A stretch of 43,060 bases of DNA from Candidatus [Bacteroides] periocalifornicus (GCA_001421095.1 LIIK01000003.1:52622-95681); one strand, 5' to 3'. Shown: positions 1 to 7,706, numbered from the stretch's first letter. The notes: generated by a model from the sequence alone, not told the origin. Program-made: numbers and translations.

Positions 1-112
1 TTGCGAAGACCCCGCCCCTACAGTCGGCATTGCGAGGAGGGTGATGCGACGCATGCGGCATCGACCATCATTTACGCCAAAAGGGCATCAGTGGGAACGG
101 CGCAAAGACGGG

Positions 113-140
113 ATCACGACGCGGCGTGCCGCGTCGTGAT
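113..140. repeat. Palindromic repeat core
   Basis: The 13 bp arm ATCACGACGCGGC is followed by two central bases (GT) and the exact reverse complement of the arm. The inner GACGCGGC/GCCGCGTC core recurs near 221, 6748, 29929, 39778 and 41000, so it belongs to a dispersed family. There is no U-tract, so it is not an ordinary terminator. Confidence 0.8.
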
Positions 141-305
141 AAAGAAGAGGATTCCATCTTTTACAGGGGGCTTCGGGCAAATCGCTTTCTATCTTGCATC
201 TCCATTTCTCGAAGGCCGTAGCGACGCGGCGTGCCGCATCGTGATAAAGAAAGCGAACGCACGCCCTAACGGGGCCGCTCGTCTATGCGGGTCTTGCAGA
301 GCGCT
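141..305 (-). repeat. Degenerate MITE-like element, copy E0
   Basis: Read on the minus strand this is related to the elements at 40939-41120 and 6723-6868. Positions 201-242 match the reverse complement of 41000-41041 at about 40 of 42 bases. The following part shares the CGATTT-CCCG and CCCC-TAAAAGAT segments of the 6723 copy. A TTGCAGAG remnant of the terminal repeat lies at 295-302, inside the rpoN promoter. The distal end near 141 is not clear and seems fused to the 113-140 palindrome. Confidence 0.6.
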
Positions 306-323
306 CCATTTTCACTACCTTTG
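294..323 (+). promoter_or_regulatory. rpoN promoter, Bacteroidetes type
   Basis: A -7 box TACCTTTG lies at 316-323 and a -33 TTG at 294-296, with a 19 bp spacer. This matches the Bacteroidetes housekeeping-sigma consensus. It puts the transcript start near 330, a few bases before the ATG at 342, which rules out the more upstream in-frame ATG at 285 as the start. Confidence 0.75.
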
Positions 324-341
324 CCTACAAATCGGCCGAAT

Positions 342-1796
342 ATGGACTCCCAAAGACAGCGCCTAAAGCTCGCCCAGCAGCAGCACCTTTCGCCCCAGCA
401 GCTACAGATTATCGGGCTCATTGGCACCCCCATGCTCGCGCTAGAGCAGCAGGTGAAACGAGAGCTGGAGCTCAACCCCACCCTAGAGGAGGGGCCAGAC
501 CCCAACAGCACCCCCCAGCAGGATGCCGACAGCACCGATACCAGCCTCGATGCCCCAAGCCCCTCCACCCCCACAGAGGAGACCGACGATGACGATGCCA
601 TCTCAGGAGTGGCCTACAACGGCAGCGCGCCAACCGATAGCTACGACCCCGGGCAGCGATTCCGCGCCCCCACCTCCTTTCGAGATTCGCTCCTAGAGCA
701 GCTCGCGCTGCGCCGCATCACCCCCGATATCCGGGAGCTGGCAGAATACATCATCGGGAATCTGGATGCCGATGGCTACCTGCGCCGGGAACTCCCCACC
801 CTGGCAGACGACCTGCTCATCCGCTACGGGCGCCGTGTGGGAGAAGCCGACCTAGAGGCCGCGCTGGAGCAGGTGCAGAGCCTAGACCCCGCCGGCATAG
901 GCGCGCACACCCTGCAAGAGTGCCTACAGCTACAGCTACGCAACCAGCATGGGCAAGCTGCCACCGATGCCCAGTCCATCCTCTCTAGGGCCTTTGAAGC
1001 CTTCGCGGCCAAGCAGTACGCCCGGGTTGCCGATAAGCTCAAGCTGCCCGAAGCCCGCCTACAGGCCGCTACCGACCTTATCCGCCAGCTCAACCCCCGC
1101 CCCGGCAACCTCTGGGAGGTTGACTCAGCCACCCAAGGGCAGACCATCGTCCCAGACTTCATCGTATGGGTCGATCCCAGCTCCCAGCAGCCCGTAGTTC
1201 GGCTCAACGGACGAAACACCCCAGCCCTACACATCAGCCCCACCTACCAGGCTATGCTCAAGGATTTTACGCCAAAGAACGGGCAAAAATCCCCCGCAAG
1301 CCATGAAGCATCGCAGTTCATCAGGCAGAAAATTGATTCGGCCCACCAATTCATCGAAGCCCTCCACCAGCGCAATGCCACCCTCACAGCGGTGATGCAG
1401 GCCATAGCAGCCCACCAGCGCGACTACCTCTCCAGCGGCGATATTCAGCATCTAAAACCACTCATCCTGAAGGATATAGCCCAAGAGTTGGGGCTAGACG
1501 TCTCCACCATATCGCGCGCCGTGAACCACCGCTACGCGCAAACCCCGCACGGTATCATCCCCCTCCGCGACTTCTTCAGCGAGGGTGCCCCCACCGCCCA
1601 CGGCGTTGCCACCACCCGAGCCATTAAAGAGGCTATCCAGCTGGCTATAGACCACGAGGACAGGAGAGCCCCGCTGACTGATGATGCCCTCCTCGCCCTC
1701 CTGCAGCAGCAGGGCTACGCGCTCGCACGGCGCACCGTGGCAAAATACCGCGAAATGCTCGGGATTCCCGTGGCCCGACTGCGAAAAGAAATATGA
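342..1796 (+). CDS. rpoN: RNA polymerase sigma-54 factor RpoN
   Basis: This is the alternative sigma factor that directs RNA polymerase to -24/-12 promoters and needs an AAA+ enhancer-binding activator to open DNA. The 484-residue protein has the family order: a Gln/Leu-rich region I (QQQHLSPQQLQIIGL) that contacts activators, an acidic low-complexity region II (about residues 50-105), the core-binding domain, a helix-turn-helix near 370-405 (KDIAQELGLDVSTISRAVN), and the RpoN box ARRTVAKYRE at about 462-471. The start at 342 is preferred over the in-frame ATG at 285 because the promoter lies between them and region I follows directly. It is transcribed alone, and the hairpin at 1842-1886 may end it. 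No enhancer-binding protein is encoded in the window. Confidence 0.95.
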   Translation: MDSQRQRLKLAQQQHLSPQQLQIIGLIGTPMLALEQQVKRELELNPTLEEGPDPNSTPQQDADSTDTSLDAPSPSTPTEETDDDDAISGVAYNGSAPTDSYDPGQRFRAPTSFRDSLLEQLALRRITPDIRELAEYIIGNLDADGYLRRELPTLADDLLIRYGRRVGEADLEAALEQVQSLDPAGIGAHTLQECLQLQLRNQHGQAATDAQSILSRAFEAFAAKQYARVADKLKLPEARLQAATDLIRQLNPRPGNLWEVDSATQGQTIVPDFIVWVDPSSQQPVVRLNGRNTPALHISPTYQAMLKDFTPKNGQKSPASHEASQFIRQKIDSAHQFIEALHQRNATLTAVMQAIAAHQRDYLSSGDIQHLKPLILKDIAQELGLDVSTISRAVNHRYAQTPHGIIPLRDFFSEGAPTAHGVATTRAIKEAIQLAIDHEDRRAPLTDDALLALLQQQGYALARRTVAKYREMLGIPVARLRKEI

Positions 1797-1834
1797 AATT
1801 GCAGCAGACCGCTACCAGCTATCTAAAAATTTTC

Positions 1835-1842
1835 TAACTTTG
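1835..1842 (+). promoter_or_regulatory. Promoter -7 box before EF-G2 gene
   Basis: TAACTTTG matches TAnnTTTG. No good -33 TTTG is visible at the expected distance, so the promoter may be weak or activator-dependent. The box overlaps the left foot of the hairpin at 1842-1877. Confidence 0.5.
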
Positions 1843-1886
1843 GGGGTGCGTTAGCCGAGCATGGCTACCGCACCCCCGTTCTTTTT
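1842..1886 (+). terminator. Terminator-like hairpin between rpoN and EF-G2 gene
   Basis: GGGGGTGCG (1842-1850) pairs perfectly with CGCACCCCC (1869-1877), extended inward by TAGCC/GGCTA with loop GAGCAT. GTTCTTTTT follows. It fits an intrinsic terminator for rpoN, or a leader attenuator for the downstream gene. Confidence 0.65.
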
Positions 1887-1926
1887 GCACTCGGTCTCCG
1901 TAAACAGCTAATACCAAACTACAAGC

Positions 1927-4083
1927 ATGAAGAGGTACACCACAGCGCAGATTCGGAACGTTGCCCTCATTGGGGGCACCAATACGGGCAAAACCCTCCT
2001 GGCAGAGGCCATGCTCCTGGAGGGAAAGGTTATCGAACGAAAGGGAACCATAGAGGCCGGCACTACCGTATCAGACTACAACGAAATTGAGCAGCAGAAC
2101 AAGAAATCGGTCTACTCCACCGTGATGTACACCGAATTCATGGACCACAAGCTCAACATTTTCGACACACCAGGGTCTGACGATTTCATCGGCGCGGTCA
2201 TCACCTCCCTGAGCGTAGCCGACATCGCCGTGATGGTGCTCAACGCCCAGCAGGGAGTCGACGTGGGGACCGAGATCTTCTCCCGATGGGTAAAGCGGCT
2301 CGACCGCCCCATGCTCTTCGCCCTCAACCAGCTAGACCACGAGAAGGCCAACTATGACCAGACGCTGGAGACACTCCACCAATCCTTTGGCAACAAGGTG
2401 GTTACGGTACAGTACCCCGTAAACCCCGGCGCGAGCTTTGACACCTTCATCGACGTGCTGCTCATGAAGATGTACCGCTTTAAAGGCACCAACGGCGAGC
2501 GCGAAGAACTCGAAATCCCCGCCGACCAGCTGGAAAAGGCCAAAGAACTCAACGCCAAGCTCACCGAGGCTGCCGCCGAGAACGACGAGGGCCTCATGGA
2601 GCTCTTCTTTGAGAAGGGAATGCTAACTGAAGACGAAATACGCGCCGGCCTGGCCAAAGGCATTGCCACCCAGGGGGTATACCCCGTGTTCTGCCTCTCA
2701 GGGCTCAAGAACATCGGGGTAAAGCGGCTCATGGAGTTCATCATAAAGGTAGGGCCCTCGCCTGCCGATAGCCCCATGCTCAACGATGACAAGGGCAACC
2801 TAATCCCCTGCGATGCCAAAGCCCCCACCTCGCTCTTCATATTCAAAACCGCCGTAGAGCCCCACATCGGTGAAATCAACTACTTCAAGGTAACCTCTGG
2901 CATACTCACCGAGAACCAAGACCTGCTGAATGTGAATACCGAAACCAAGGAACGGCTCTCCCAGCTCTTCATAGTGGCGGGCAAGAACCGCACCAAGGTC
3001 ACCGAGCTCGAGGCCGGCGACATCGGGGCTGCAGTTAAGCTCAAGAACACCAAGACCACGCACACCCTCTGCGATGAGAGCCGCGTGTTCAAATTCCCCC
3101 CATTCCAGTTCCCGAACAGCAAATTCCGAACCGCTGTGAAGGCTGTGAATGAGGCCGAAACCGAGAAGATGGGCGAACTGCTCAACAGAGCCCATCAGGC
3201 CGACCTCACCATCAACGTAGAGTTCTCCAAAGAGCTCCGCCAGATCATCCTCAGCGGCCAGGGCGAACACCACCTCAACACGCTCAAGTGGGAGCTCGCC
3301 AACCTCCACAAGCTCCAGGTAGAATTCCTCCCCCCGCGAATCCCCTACCGCGAGACCATAACCAAGGTGGCCGCGGCGGACTATCGGCACAAGAAGCAGT
3401 CTGGCGGCGCCGGCCAATTCGGAGAGGTGCACCTCCTCATAGAGCCCTACACCGAGGGTATGCCCGCCCCCAGCAAGTACAAGGTCAACGGGAAGGAAAT
3501 CGCGGTGAACGTGCGCGATACCGAGGAGATAGACCTCGAATGGGGCGGCAAGCTGGTATTCTGCAACTGCATAGTGGGCGGCGCCATAGATGCCCGCTTC
3601 CTGCCGGCCATCCTCAAGGGGATCATGGAGAAAATGGAGCAGGGGCCGCTCACCGGCTCCTACGCCCGCGATATCCGGGTGTGCGTGTACGACGGTAAAA
3701 TGCACCCGGTAGACAGCAATGAAATCTCCTTCAAGCTCGCCGGGCGCAATGCCTTCCGCGCCGCATTCAAGGAGGCAGGGCCCAAGATCATGGAGCCTAT
3801 ATACGACGTCACCGTCCTGGTGCCCTCTGACAAGATGGGCGACGTGATGAGCGACCTCCAGAACCGACGGGCCATCATCATGGGCATGGACAGCGAGAGC
3901 GGATTCGAAAAGCTCATGGCCAAGGTGCCCCTCGCCGAGATGCAGCGCTACTCCACCGCGCTGAGCTCCCTCACCAGCGGCCGCGCCACCTACAGCATGC
4001 AGTTCGCCGGCTACGAGCACGTGCCCGCCGACGTGCAGGAGAAGCTGCTGAAGGCCTACGAGGAGGAGGAGAAAGAGGAGTAG
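1927..4083 (+). CDS. fusA2: EF-G paralogue, EF-G2 type
   Basis: A 718-residue protein with the full EF-G layout: G domain (1 to about 290), domain II, and domains III-V including the GQFGEV and GxEHHL-type segments. Its GTPase motifs are not canonical: G1 is GGTNTGKT (16-23) instead of AHIDAGKT; the switch II motif is DTPGS (80-84), so the usual catalytic histidine is serine; G4 is NQLD (134-137) instead of NKxD; and the usual RGITI of switch I reads NKKSV. This matches the Bacteroidetes EF-G2 family. As I recall, the Bacteroides thetaiotaomicron member supports translocation with little or no GTP hydrolysis and matters during starvation and gut colonisation. The role here is inferred from that family. 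It appears monocistronic, followed by a strong terminator. Confidence 0.85.
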   Translation: MKRYTTAQIRNVALIGGTNTGKTLLAEAMLLEGKVIERKGTIEAGTTVSDYNEIEQQNKKSVYSTVMYTEFMDHKLNIFDTPGSDDFIGAVITSLSVADIAVMVLNAQQGVDVGTEIFSRWVKRLDRPMLFALNQLDHEKANYDQTLETLHQSFGNKVVTVQYPVNPGASFDTFIDVLLMKMYRFKGTNGEREELEIPADQLEKAKELNAKLTEAAAENDEGLMELFFEKGMLTEDEIRAGLAKGIATQGVYPVFCLSGLKNIGVKRLMEFIIKVGPSPADSPMLNDDKGNLIPCDAKAPTSLFIFKTAVEPHIGEINYFKVTSGILTENQDLLNVNTETKERLSQLFIVAGKNRTKVTELEAGDIGAAVKLKNTKTTHTLCDESRVFKFPPFQFPNSKFRTAVKAVNEAETEKMGELLNRAHQADLTINVEFSKELRQIILSGQGEHHLNTLKWELANLHKLQVEFLPPRIPYRETITKVAAADYRHKKQSGGAGQFGEVHLLIEPYTEGMPAPSKYKVNGKEIAVNVRDTEEIDLEWGGKLVFCNCIVGGAIDARFLPAILKGIMEKMEQGPLTGSYARDIRVCVYDGKMHPVDSNEISFKLAGRNAFRAAFKEAGPKIMEPIYDVTVLVPSDKMGDVMSDLQNRRAIIMGMDSESGFEKLMAKVPLAEMQRYSTALSSLTSGRATYSMQFAGYEHVPADVQEKLLKAYEEEEKEE

Positions 4084-4104
4084 CGCGCATCACACGAAAA
4101 AAAG

Positions 4105-4130
4105 AAAGACCCCTCGGGGTCTTTTTTTTT
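4105..4130 (+). terminator. Terminator after EF-G2 gene
   Basis: AAAGACCCC and GGGGTCTTT pair perfectly around a two-base TC loop and run into a tract of ten T. The T-tract touches the stop codon of the convergent minus-strand gene, so the two transcription units meet here. Confidence 0.9.
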
Positions 4131-4680
4131 ATGGCTGCTGGGGGAAAAATGCGTTCAGCTCTTCCGACGTATAGGTATACTTTCTGCTGACAATATACCC
4201 TAGAATCCCCTCTAGGATATGAAAATCGGTAGCATTCCTCAGTCTTTTGAACAGTTTCTTAAAAACCGGATCATCAGCAGACTTTACGCTCTTCGTTCGC
4301 TTCTTCAGCTCTTTCAGCTCAGAGGGCAGCCCGTAATCCTCCAACTTTACACCCAGCTCTTGAGCCCCTGCCAGTATAAAATCCTCAACAGCCTCACTAA
4401 TAATAATAAAGAGATGCCGCCCTTTGGGATGTTGCAGTAAAGAAATATGCGAAGAACTGGCTATTGGTTTGAACTCTTCAAAATAGCTAGGTTTTCGCTT
4501 ATCATCATCTATCACCCCTAAAGCGAAACGATCCCTGAATTTATCTTGCATTGTACCAGCCACTTGATTACAGCCGTGCTGGTGATTTACCACATCAACA
4601 TTAACACCCTGTAGAGACAGAAGGGTAGATACAAGATTCGTATCCACATTGCCTTCTGTGATGATGTCCGGATCCTTCAT
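4129..4680 (-). CDS. TOPRIM-like partner of OLD-like ATPase
   Basis: A 183-residue protein. Near its start is TEGNVD (E9), and at 58-60 a DDD motif follows a hydrophobic strand (LGVIDDDK). This glutamate plus DxD pattern is that of TOPRIM folds, which bind metal and cut or join nucleic acid. I recall similar small proteins paired with AAA ATPases in Bacteroidetes, but I cannot name the family with certainty. Its ATG overlaps the TGA of the ATPase gene (ATGA), so the two are translationally coupled and probably form a complex. The pairing resembles defence modules with an OLD-type ATPase plus a separate TOPRIM effector, such as PARIS. The anti-phage role is inference; a DNA repair role is possible. 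Confidence 0.65.
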   Translation of the reverse strand: MKDPDIITEGNVDTNLVSTLLSLQGVNVDVVNHQHGCNQVAGTMQDKFRDRFALGVIDDDKRKPSYFEEFKPIASSSHISLLQHPKGRHLFIIISEAVEDFILAGAQELGVKLEDYGLPSELKELKKRTKSVKSADDPVFKKLFKRLRNATDFHILEGILGYIVSRKYTYTSEELNAFFPQQP

Positions 4681-5783
4681 CCCTTCCGAAAGTATGCGAT
4701 GTTGAAAAAGGCATCTATCCCATCATCGTAAATCGCCTGAATATCCTCCCTGCCCGCGGTCTTTACTATTGCCCCTTGCCCGCCTTCTCTATCTACCGTG
4801 AATAGCGCGACGTCCACCTCTTCGCGCTCCAGGAAAGCCGTAAGGATGTAGGGGCTATGCGTCGCGACGGAAAGGCTATTCTCCTCCTTTGCCACATGCT
4901 CCAGCAGCCAATCCACCAGCTGGGCCTGCGTAGGTGGGAAGAGGCTTAGCTCGGGCTCTTCGAGGAAAATCTCGCATCGCTGGGGCTGCGTAAAGCTCTC
5001 GGCGACCCTGCTCCGTCGCTCCTCATCGAATTCCTTGGGAATCTTCTCCAAGAACTGCCGATCCTCATCCAGTTTCTGTATACTCGCGGGGCTTGACTGC
5101 CCACACTCTATGCAGGTGAGGTGACTCAGATGCACGAGAATTGGGATTACCGCCTGCAAGCCGCTTGAGGTGTTGCTGAAATCCAATTCTGCCGCTCCAT
5201 CCACCACCACTTTGTCTGCTCCATTCGAAGTATCGTAGCGGTACGATACTCCAAGGTTCAGCACCTCCACCTTTGGGAAACTCTTCCGTGCGGCATCCCA
5301 ATCCTGCAGAAAGCTCCGGATATTATCATCGGGCAGCTTCACCTCAAACCAATTCGGGATGGCGGCCACCATGTTCCGCTCTGCCGGGATGTACGAGACC
5401 CTCGGCCGAAGGTACTCCCAGCGGGCATCTTTCCACCTGAAGCCAAATGTCCCTGTAGCCTGAGCATAGCTAAAGGCCATGCAGTCTGACTCGTAGCTAA
5501 TGTACGAATCCCCACGCATATACCCCTTAAGGCGATGGAACTGCTCTAGCAGATAGCAAAAGTGCAAGCAGCCCTTCGGCGAATCGGGCGACTGCGAAAT
5601 CTGCTTCAGCGAATCGGCCGATTGCGCAATCTGTATGCGTTTCTCTACCCAGGTGCAGTAGCAGGCCACTTTCAGCAGGCAGCTCTTCCCCGCGCTCTGC
5701 GGCCCGATGATGATATTAACCCGCTTAAGCTCAACCTCGGCCTGCTCTATCGGGCCGAAATTCCTAACCACTATACGCCTCAT
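4677..5783 (-). CDS. OLD-like AAA/ABC-type ATPase
   Basis: A 368-residue ATPase of the SMC/OLD type. Walker A is GPQSAGKS (27-34), there is a signature-like SSGLQ (about 206-210), Walker B is EIFLEEPELSLFP (from 271), and the H-loop is ATHSPY (307-312). The EEPE form of Walker B is typical of OLD-like ATPases. Residues 51-60 and 61-70 are a tandem duplication. GGAGGGGG lies shortly before the ATG and fixes the start. It overlaps the TOPRIM-like gene by four bases, and a DUF6266-like gene lies 39 bp upstream. The family often senses foreign DNA or proteins and drives a nuclease partner; that role is inferred from the pairing. Confidence 0.8.
   Translation of the reverse strand: MRRIVVRNFGPIEQAEVELKRVNIIIGPQSAGKSCLLKVACYCTWVEKRIQIAQSADSLKQISQSPDSPKGCLHFCYLLEQFHRLKGYMRGDSYISYESDCMAFSYAQATGTFGFRWKDARWEYLRPRVSYIPAERNMVAAIPNWFEVKLPDDNIRSFLQDWDAARKSFPKVEVLNLGVSYRYDTSNGADKVVVDGAAELDFSNTSSGLQAVIPILVHLSHLTCIECGQSSPASIQKLDEDRQFLEKIPKEFDEERRSRVAESFTQPQRCEIFLEEPELSLFPPTQAQLVDWLLEHVAKEENSLSVATHSPYILTAFLEREEVDVALFTVDREGGQGAIVKTAGREDIQAIYDDGIDAFFNIAYFRKG
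5574..5633. repeat. In-frame 30 bp tandem duplication in ATPase gene
   Basis: Two adjacent 30 bp units (5574-5603 and 5604-5633) match at 26 of 30 bases. They encode QIAQSADSLK and QISQSPDSPK, so the ATPase carries a repeated ten-residue segment between its N-lobe helices. The length keeps the frame. Confidence 0.85.
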
Positions 5784-5806
5784 TTACCCCCTCCATTGTT
5801 TCGGCG

Positions 5807-5814
5807 CAAAAATA
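5807..5814 (-). promoter_or_regulatory. Possible -7 box for ATPase/TOPRIM-like pair
   Basis: Read on the minus strand this is TATTTTTG, matching TAnnTTTG, about 25 bp before the ATPase ATG. It sits just after the end of the DUF6266-like gene. No clear -33 box is visible at normal spacing, so confidence is low. Confidence 0.35.
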
Positions 5815-5822
5815 CGCAAAAA

Positions 5823-6608
5823 TCACGTCCCTCGCTCCAGCCGCCGCCCCGAGTAGATATCCACCACCCTGATACGCCGAGCGTTAGGGCCATATTCTGG
5901 GCAGCACCGCTCGCTGAGCCGATGGCGGAGGTCTGCGAAGGTAGCCGAGGCATAGTCCACTGTGAGCACCGTAGGCGTACCCAATGGGCGCACGTGGGCA
6001 TAGAGCGAATCGAACCGCCCCTTCTCCCCCTCAGCCCTCGGCGCCACCCATACGTCGAGCGCATCGGCCTCCCACCCCCCGGGGAGCGGCAGCGAGAGCC
6101 CCGCCTGCACCTGCTCGCAGGGCACGCAGCGGCAGAGCGCACGCCCCCGAGCCCTGTTCCACACCGCCACCCACACCCTGGCGCATCGCCTCGGGAGCTG
6201 GCCCTGCCACCCCACGCGCAGCACACCGCCCCGCGCGCTAGCCGTTACCGAGCGCAGCGGGCTATAATCGCCCGCAGAGAGCTGAAGGCGTGGAAGCGCG
6301 ACCGATACGCCGCCCTCGGTGTCAACCAGCGCGCTGCGCATCATATGCCCCAGTGCGCACTGGTAGCTGCCCACCCGCCGGAAATTCTCCTTCAGCTCCG
6401 GCTCAAAGCAATCCTCAAGCATCGGGCGGAAGGGCGCAAGGAAATGCGATGCCACCCGCATGCGCAGCCGCTGCCGTAGCTGCCCAGGCGAGCGGGGATC
6501 ATGCACCCGTGTGGGGCGGCGGCGCAGACGCATCTGGCCGTCGACTAGGTAGTAGATGGGAAGCCGCCGATCCCGATAGCGCGGCTGGTGGGGCACTGCT
6601 ATTGCCAT
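5823..6608 (-). CDS. DUF6266-like protein
   Basis: A 261-residue protein. The early segment with YYLVDGQMRLRRRPTR, then an RSPGQLRQRLR segment and a FLAPFRPMLE segment, matches my memory of DUF6266, a family of unknown function found in Bacteroidetes. The rest is rich in Arg and aromatic residues, with no recognised catalytic motif. The frame is open further upstream, but that part runs through repeat DNA, so I chose the ATG at 6608 where the family-like sequence begins. It has no signal peptide. It may be co-transcribed with the ATPase pair downstream. Function unknown. Confidence 0.6.
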   Translation of the reverse strand: MAIAVPHQPRYRDRRLPIYYLVDGQMRLRRRPTRVHDPRSPGQLRQRLRMRVASHFLAPFRPMLEDCFEPELKENFRRVGSYQCALGHMMRSALVDTEGGVSVALPRLQLSAGDYSPLRSVTASARGGVLRVGWQGQLPRRCARVWVAVWNRARGRALCRCVPCEQVQAGLSLPLPGGWEADALDVWVAPRAEGEKGRFDSLYAHVRPLGTPTVLTVDYASATFADLRHRLSERCCPEYGPNARRIRVVDIYSGRRLERGT

Positions 6609-6638
6609 GGTGTTACGTGTTGGTTGGTTTATGTATGG

Positions 6639-6722
6639 AGACCTCTGCAAGAGAATCTGACGCATTCCACATGCAGAGATTACACTTTTCCATCTTGTGA
6701 TTAGGACGGTTTTAATCAAACA
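6639..6722 (-). repeat. Partial MITE-like element E2', inverted
   Basis: On the minus strand this fragment has TTGATTAAAACCG, a module shared with the neighbouring copy, and ends in CTTGCAGAGGTCTC, the terminal repeat in the opposite sense. It lacks the GC-rich palindrome. It lies back to back with the element at 6723-6868 and forms the upstream region of the DUF6266-like gene. Confidence 0.6.
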
Positions 6723-6868
6723 AGACCTCTGCAAAACCCACATAAACGACACGGCACGCCGCATCGCCACGGTCTTCGATAAATTGAATCGATTGATTAA
6801 AACCGATTTACCCGCAAGAAGAACTCCCCCTATAAAAGATTGAACTTACACTAGACTTTGCCGAGGCT
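6723..6868 (+). repeat. MITE-like element E2
   Basis: The left end is AGACCTCTGCAAAA (6723-6736). The right end is a degenerate inverted copy (CTTTGCCGAGGCTT, 6856-6869). Between them lie CATAAACGA, the palindromic core ACGGCACGCCGCATCGC, then ACGGTCTTCGATAAATTG and TTTACCCGCAAGAAG. The whole order is shared with 40939-41120. It has no coding capacity. Its right end overlaps the stop codon of the minus-strand lipoprotein gene (6869-6871). Confidence 0.7.
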
Positions 6869-7516
6869 TCACTCTACCGAAACGCGCAGCTCCTGGCTGC
6901 TGCGCCCATCGCCCGGGTCTACAACCAGGCGATAGCGCCCCCGAAGCCTGTAGGGGGGTACAGGGTGTAGCGTTACACGCCCATCTATTACAAGGGCTAA
7001 ATCATCGCGGCTCACCCCAGATAGTCGCTTCTCCATCAGGGGCTCATGGTTCTGGAGGCTGTACCAATCATGCCCCGCGCGCAGCCACTGCACCGCGGGG
7101 AGGTAGGTCTTGTAGCGAACCAGCAGGCTATCGGCCACGCTCTCCCATGTAGTATCGCTGCCCACCTTGGGCCCAGGAGCGTAGCACTGCAGGGTGAGTG
7201 GGTAGGCTAGCGCGGGAAAATTGGCCGGCATCCAGTGGTAGTACGCCCAGCCTGTGTCACCATTCATTGCGGCCAACGCCGTGTGCCTCGCATTGGGCGC
7301 ACCGTAGGTAATCCGCACCAGCTCATACCCCCCAGCGGTAGGCTCCAGCTCCAGATAGCCCCCGTGCTGCGCCCTGTACGCAACGGCAAAGGTAGGGGTA
7401 ACCATGTAGTCGGTCACCACATTGTGGAGCAAGAAGCTGTCGTTTTTCCGTCGATCGCACCCCGGGAGTGCCAGTAGCACGCCCAAGCTGCACAGCAATC
7501 CCGCAGCAAACCTCAT
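6869..7516 (-). CDS. Predicted lipoprotein, function unknown
   Basis: A 215-residue protein with a lipoprotein signal: a short positive N-terminus, a hydrophobic run and LALPGC with the lipidated Cys at residue 20. After cleavage it should be anchored on the periplasmic side or the cell surface. The mature part has several Trp and Tyr residues and ends in a beta-rich stretch (VTLHPVPPYRLRGRYRLVV). I do not recognise the family. The start at 7516 is chosen because it gives a proper signal peptide; the frame stays open to 7603. It is probably a single-gene unit driven from the -7 box at 7707-7714. Confidence 0.7.
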   Translation of the reverse strand: MRFAAGLLCSLGVLLALPGCDRRKNDSFLLHNVVTDYMVTPTFAVAYRAQHGGYLELEPTAGGYELVRITYGAPNARHTALAAMNGDTGWAYYHWMPANFPALAYPLTLQCYAPGPKVGSDTTWESVADSLLVRYKTYLPAVQWLRAGHDWYSLQNHEPLMEKRLSGVSRDDLALVIDGRVTLHPVPPYRLRGRYRLVVDPGDGRSSQELRVSVE

Positions 7517-7706
7517 GGCCGTATGCCTATTACCATGTCGAAGTAGCAGCGGTAGATACCTGGGGTTCCTTCTGACATAAGATTGATAATCAACTGGTAA
7601 CAAAAACTACAATACGCTGCGAAACAGAGCCCCTACCGAAAAGCAATACGAATGCTTAATCTAAAATACCCTTCAAACCACCAATTCGCGCTAACCAATA
7701 ACGGCG

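Larger units (their letters stand above)
1..341. other. Gene-free leader with repeat remnants
   Basis: I see no credible gene here. Open frames that cross it have no recognisable protein and contain palindromic repeats. The stretch holds a perfect 13+13 bp palindrome (113-140), a second copy of the same core (218-245) inside a degenerate MITE-like element, and the rpoN promoter. Confidence 0.7.

Noticed and set aside
285..341. Extended N-terminus of RpoN from ATG 285
   Set aside because: The promoter -7 box at 316-323 lies downstream of that ATG, and the extra residues have no counterpart in sigma-54.
2800..4020. 406-codon open frame antisense to the EF-G2 gene
   Set aside because: It is a shadow of a GC-rich gene: composition is skewed to Gly, Glu, His and Val, there is no family resemblance, and the plus strand has a clear EF-G protein.
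5562..6479. 305-codon plus-strand frame opposite the ATPase and DUF6266-like genes
   Set aside because: Pro/Arg/His-rich with no motif; the minus strand has recognisable proteins with proper starts.
7376..7395. CTACCTTTGC promoter-like box on the minus strand inside the lipoprotein gene
   Set aside because: It is within coding sequence (Pro-Thr-Phe-Ala codons) with no start downstream that needs it; most likely chance.
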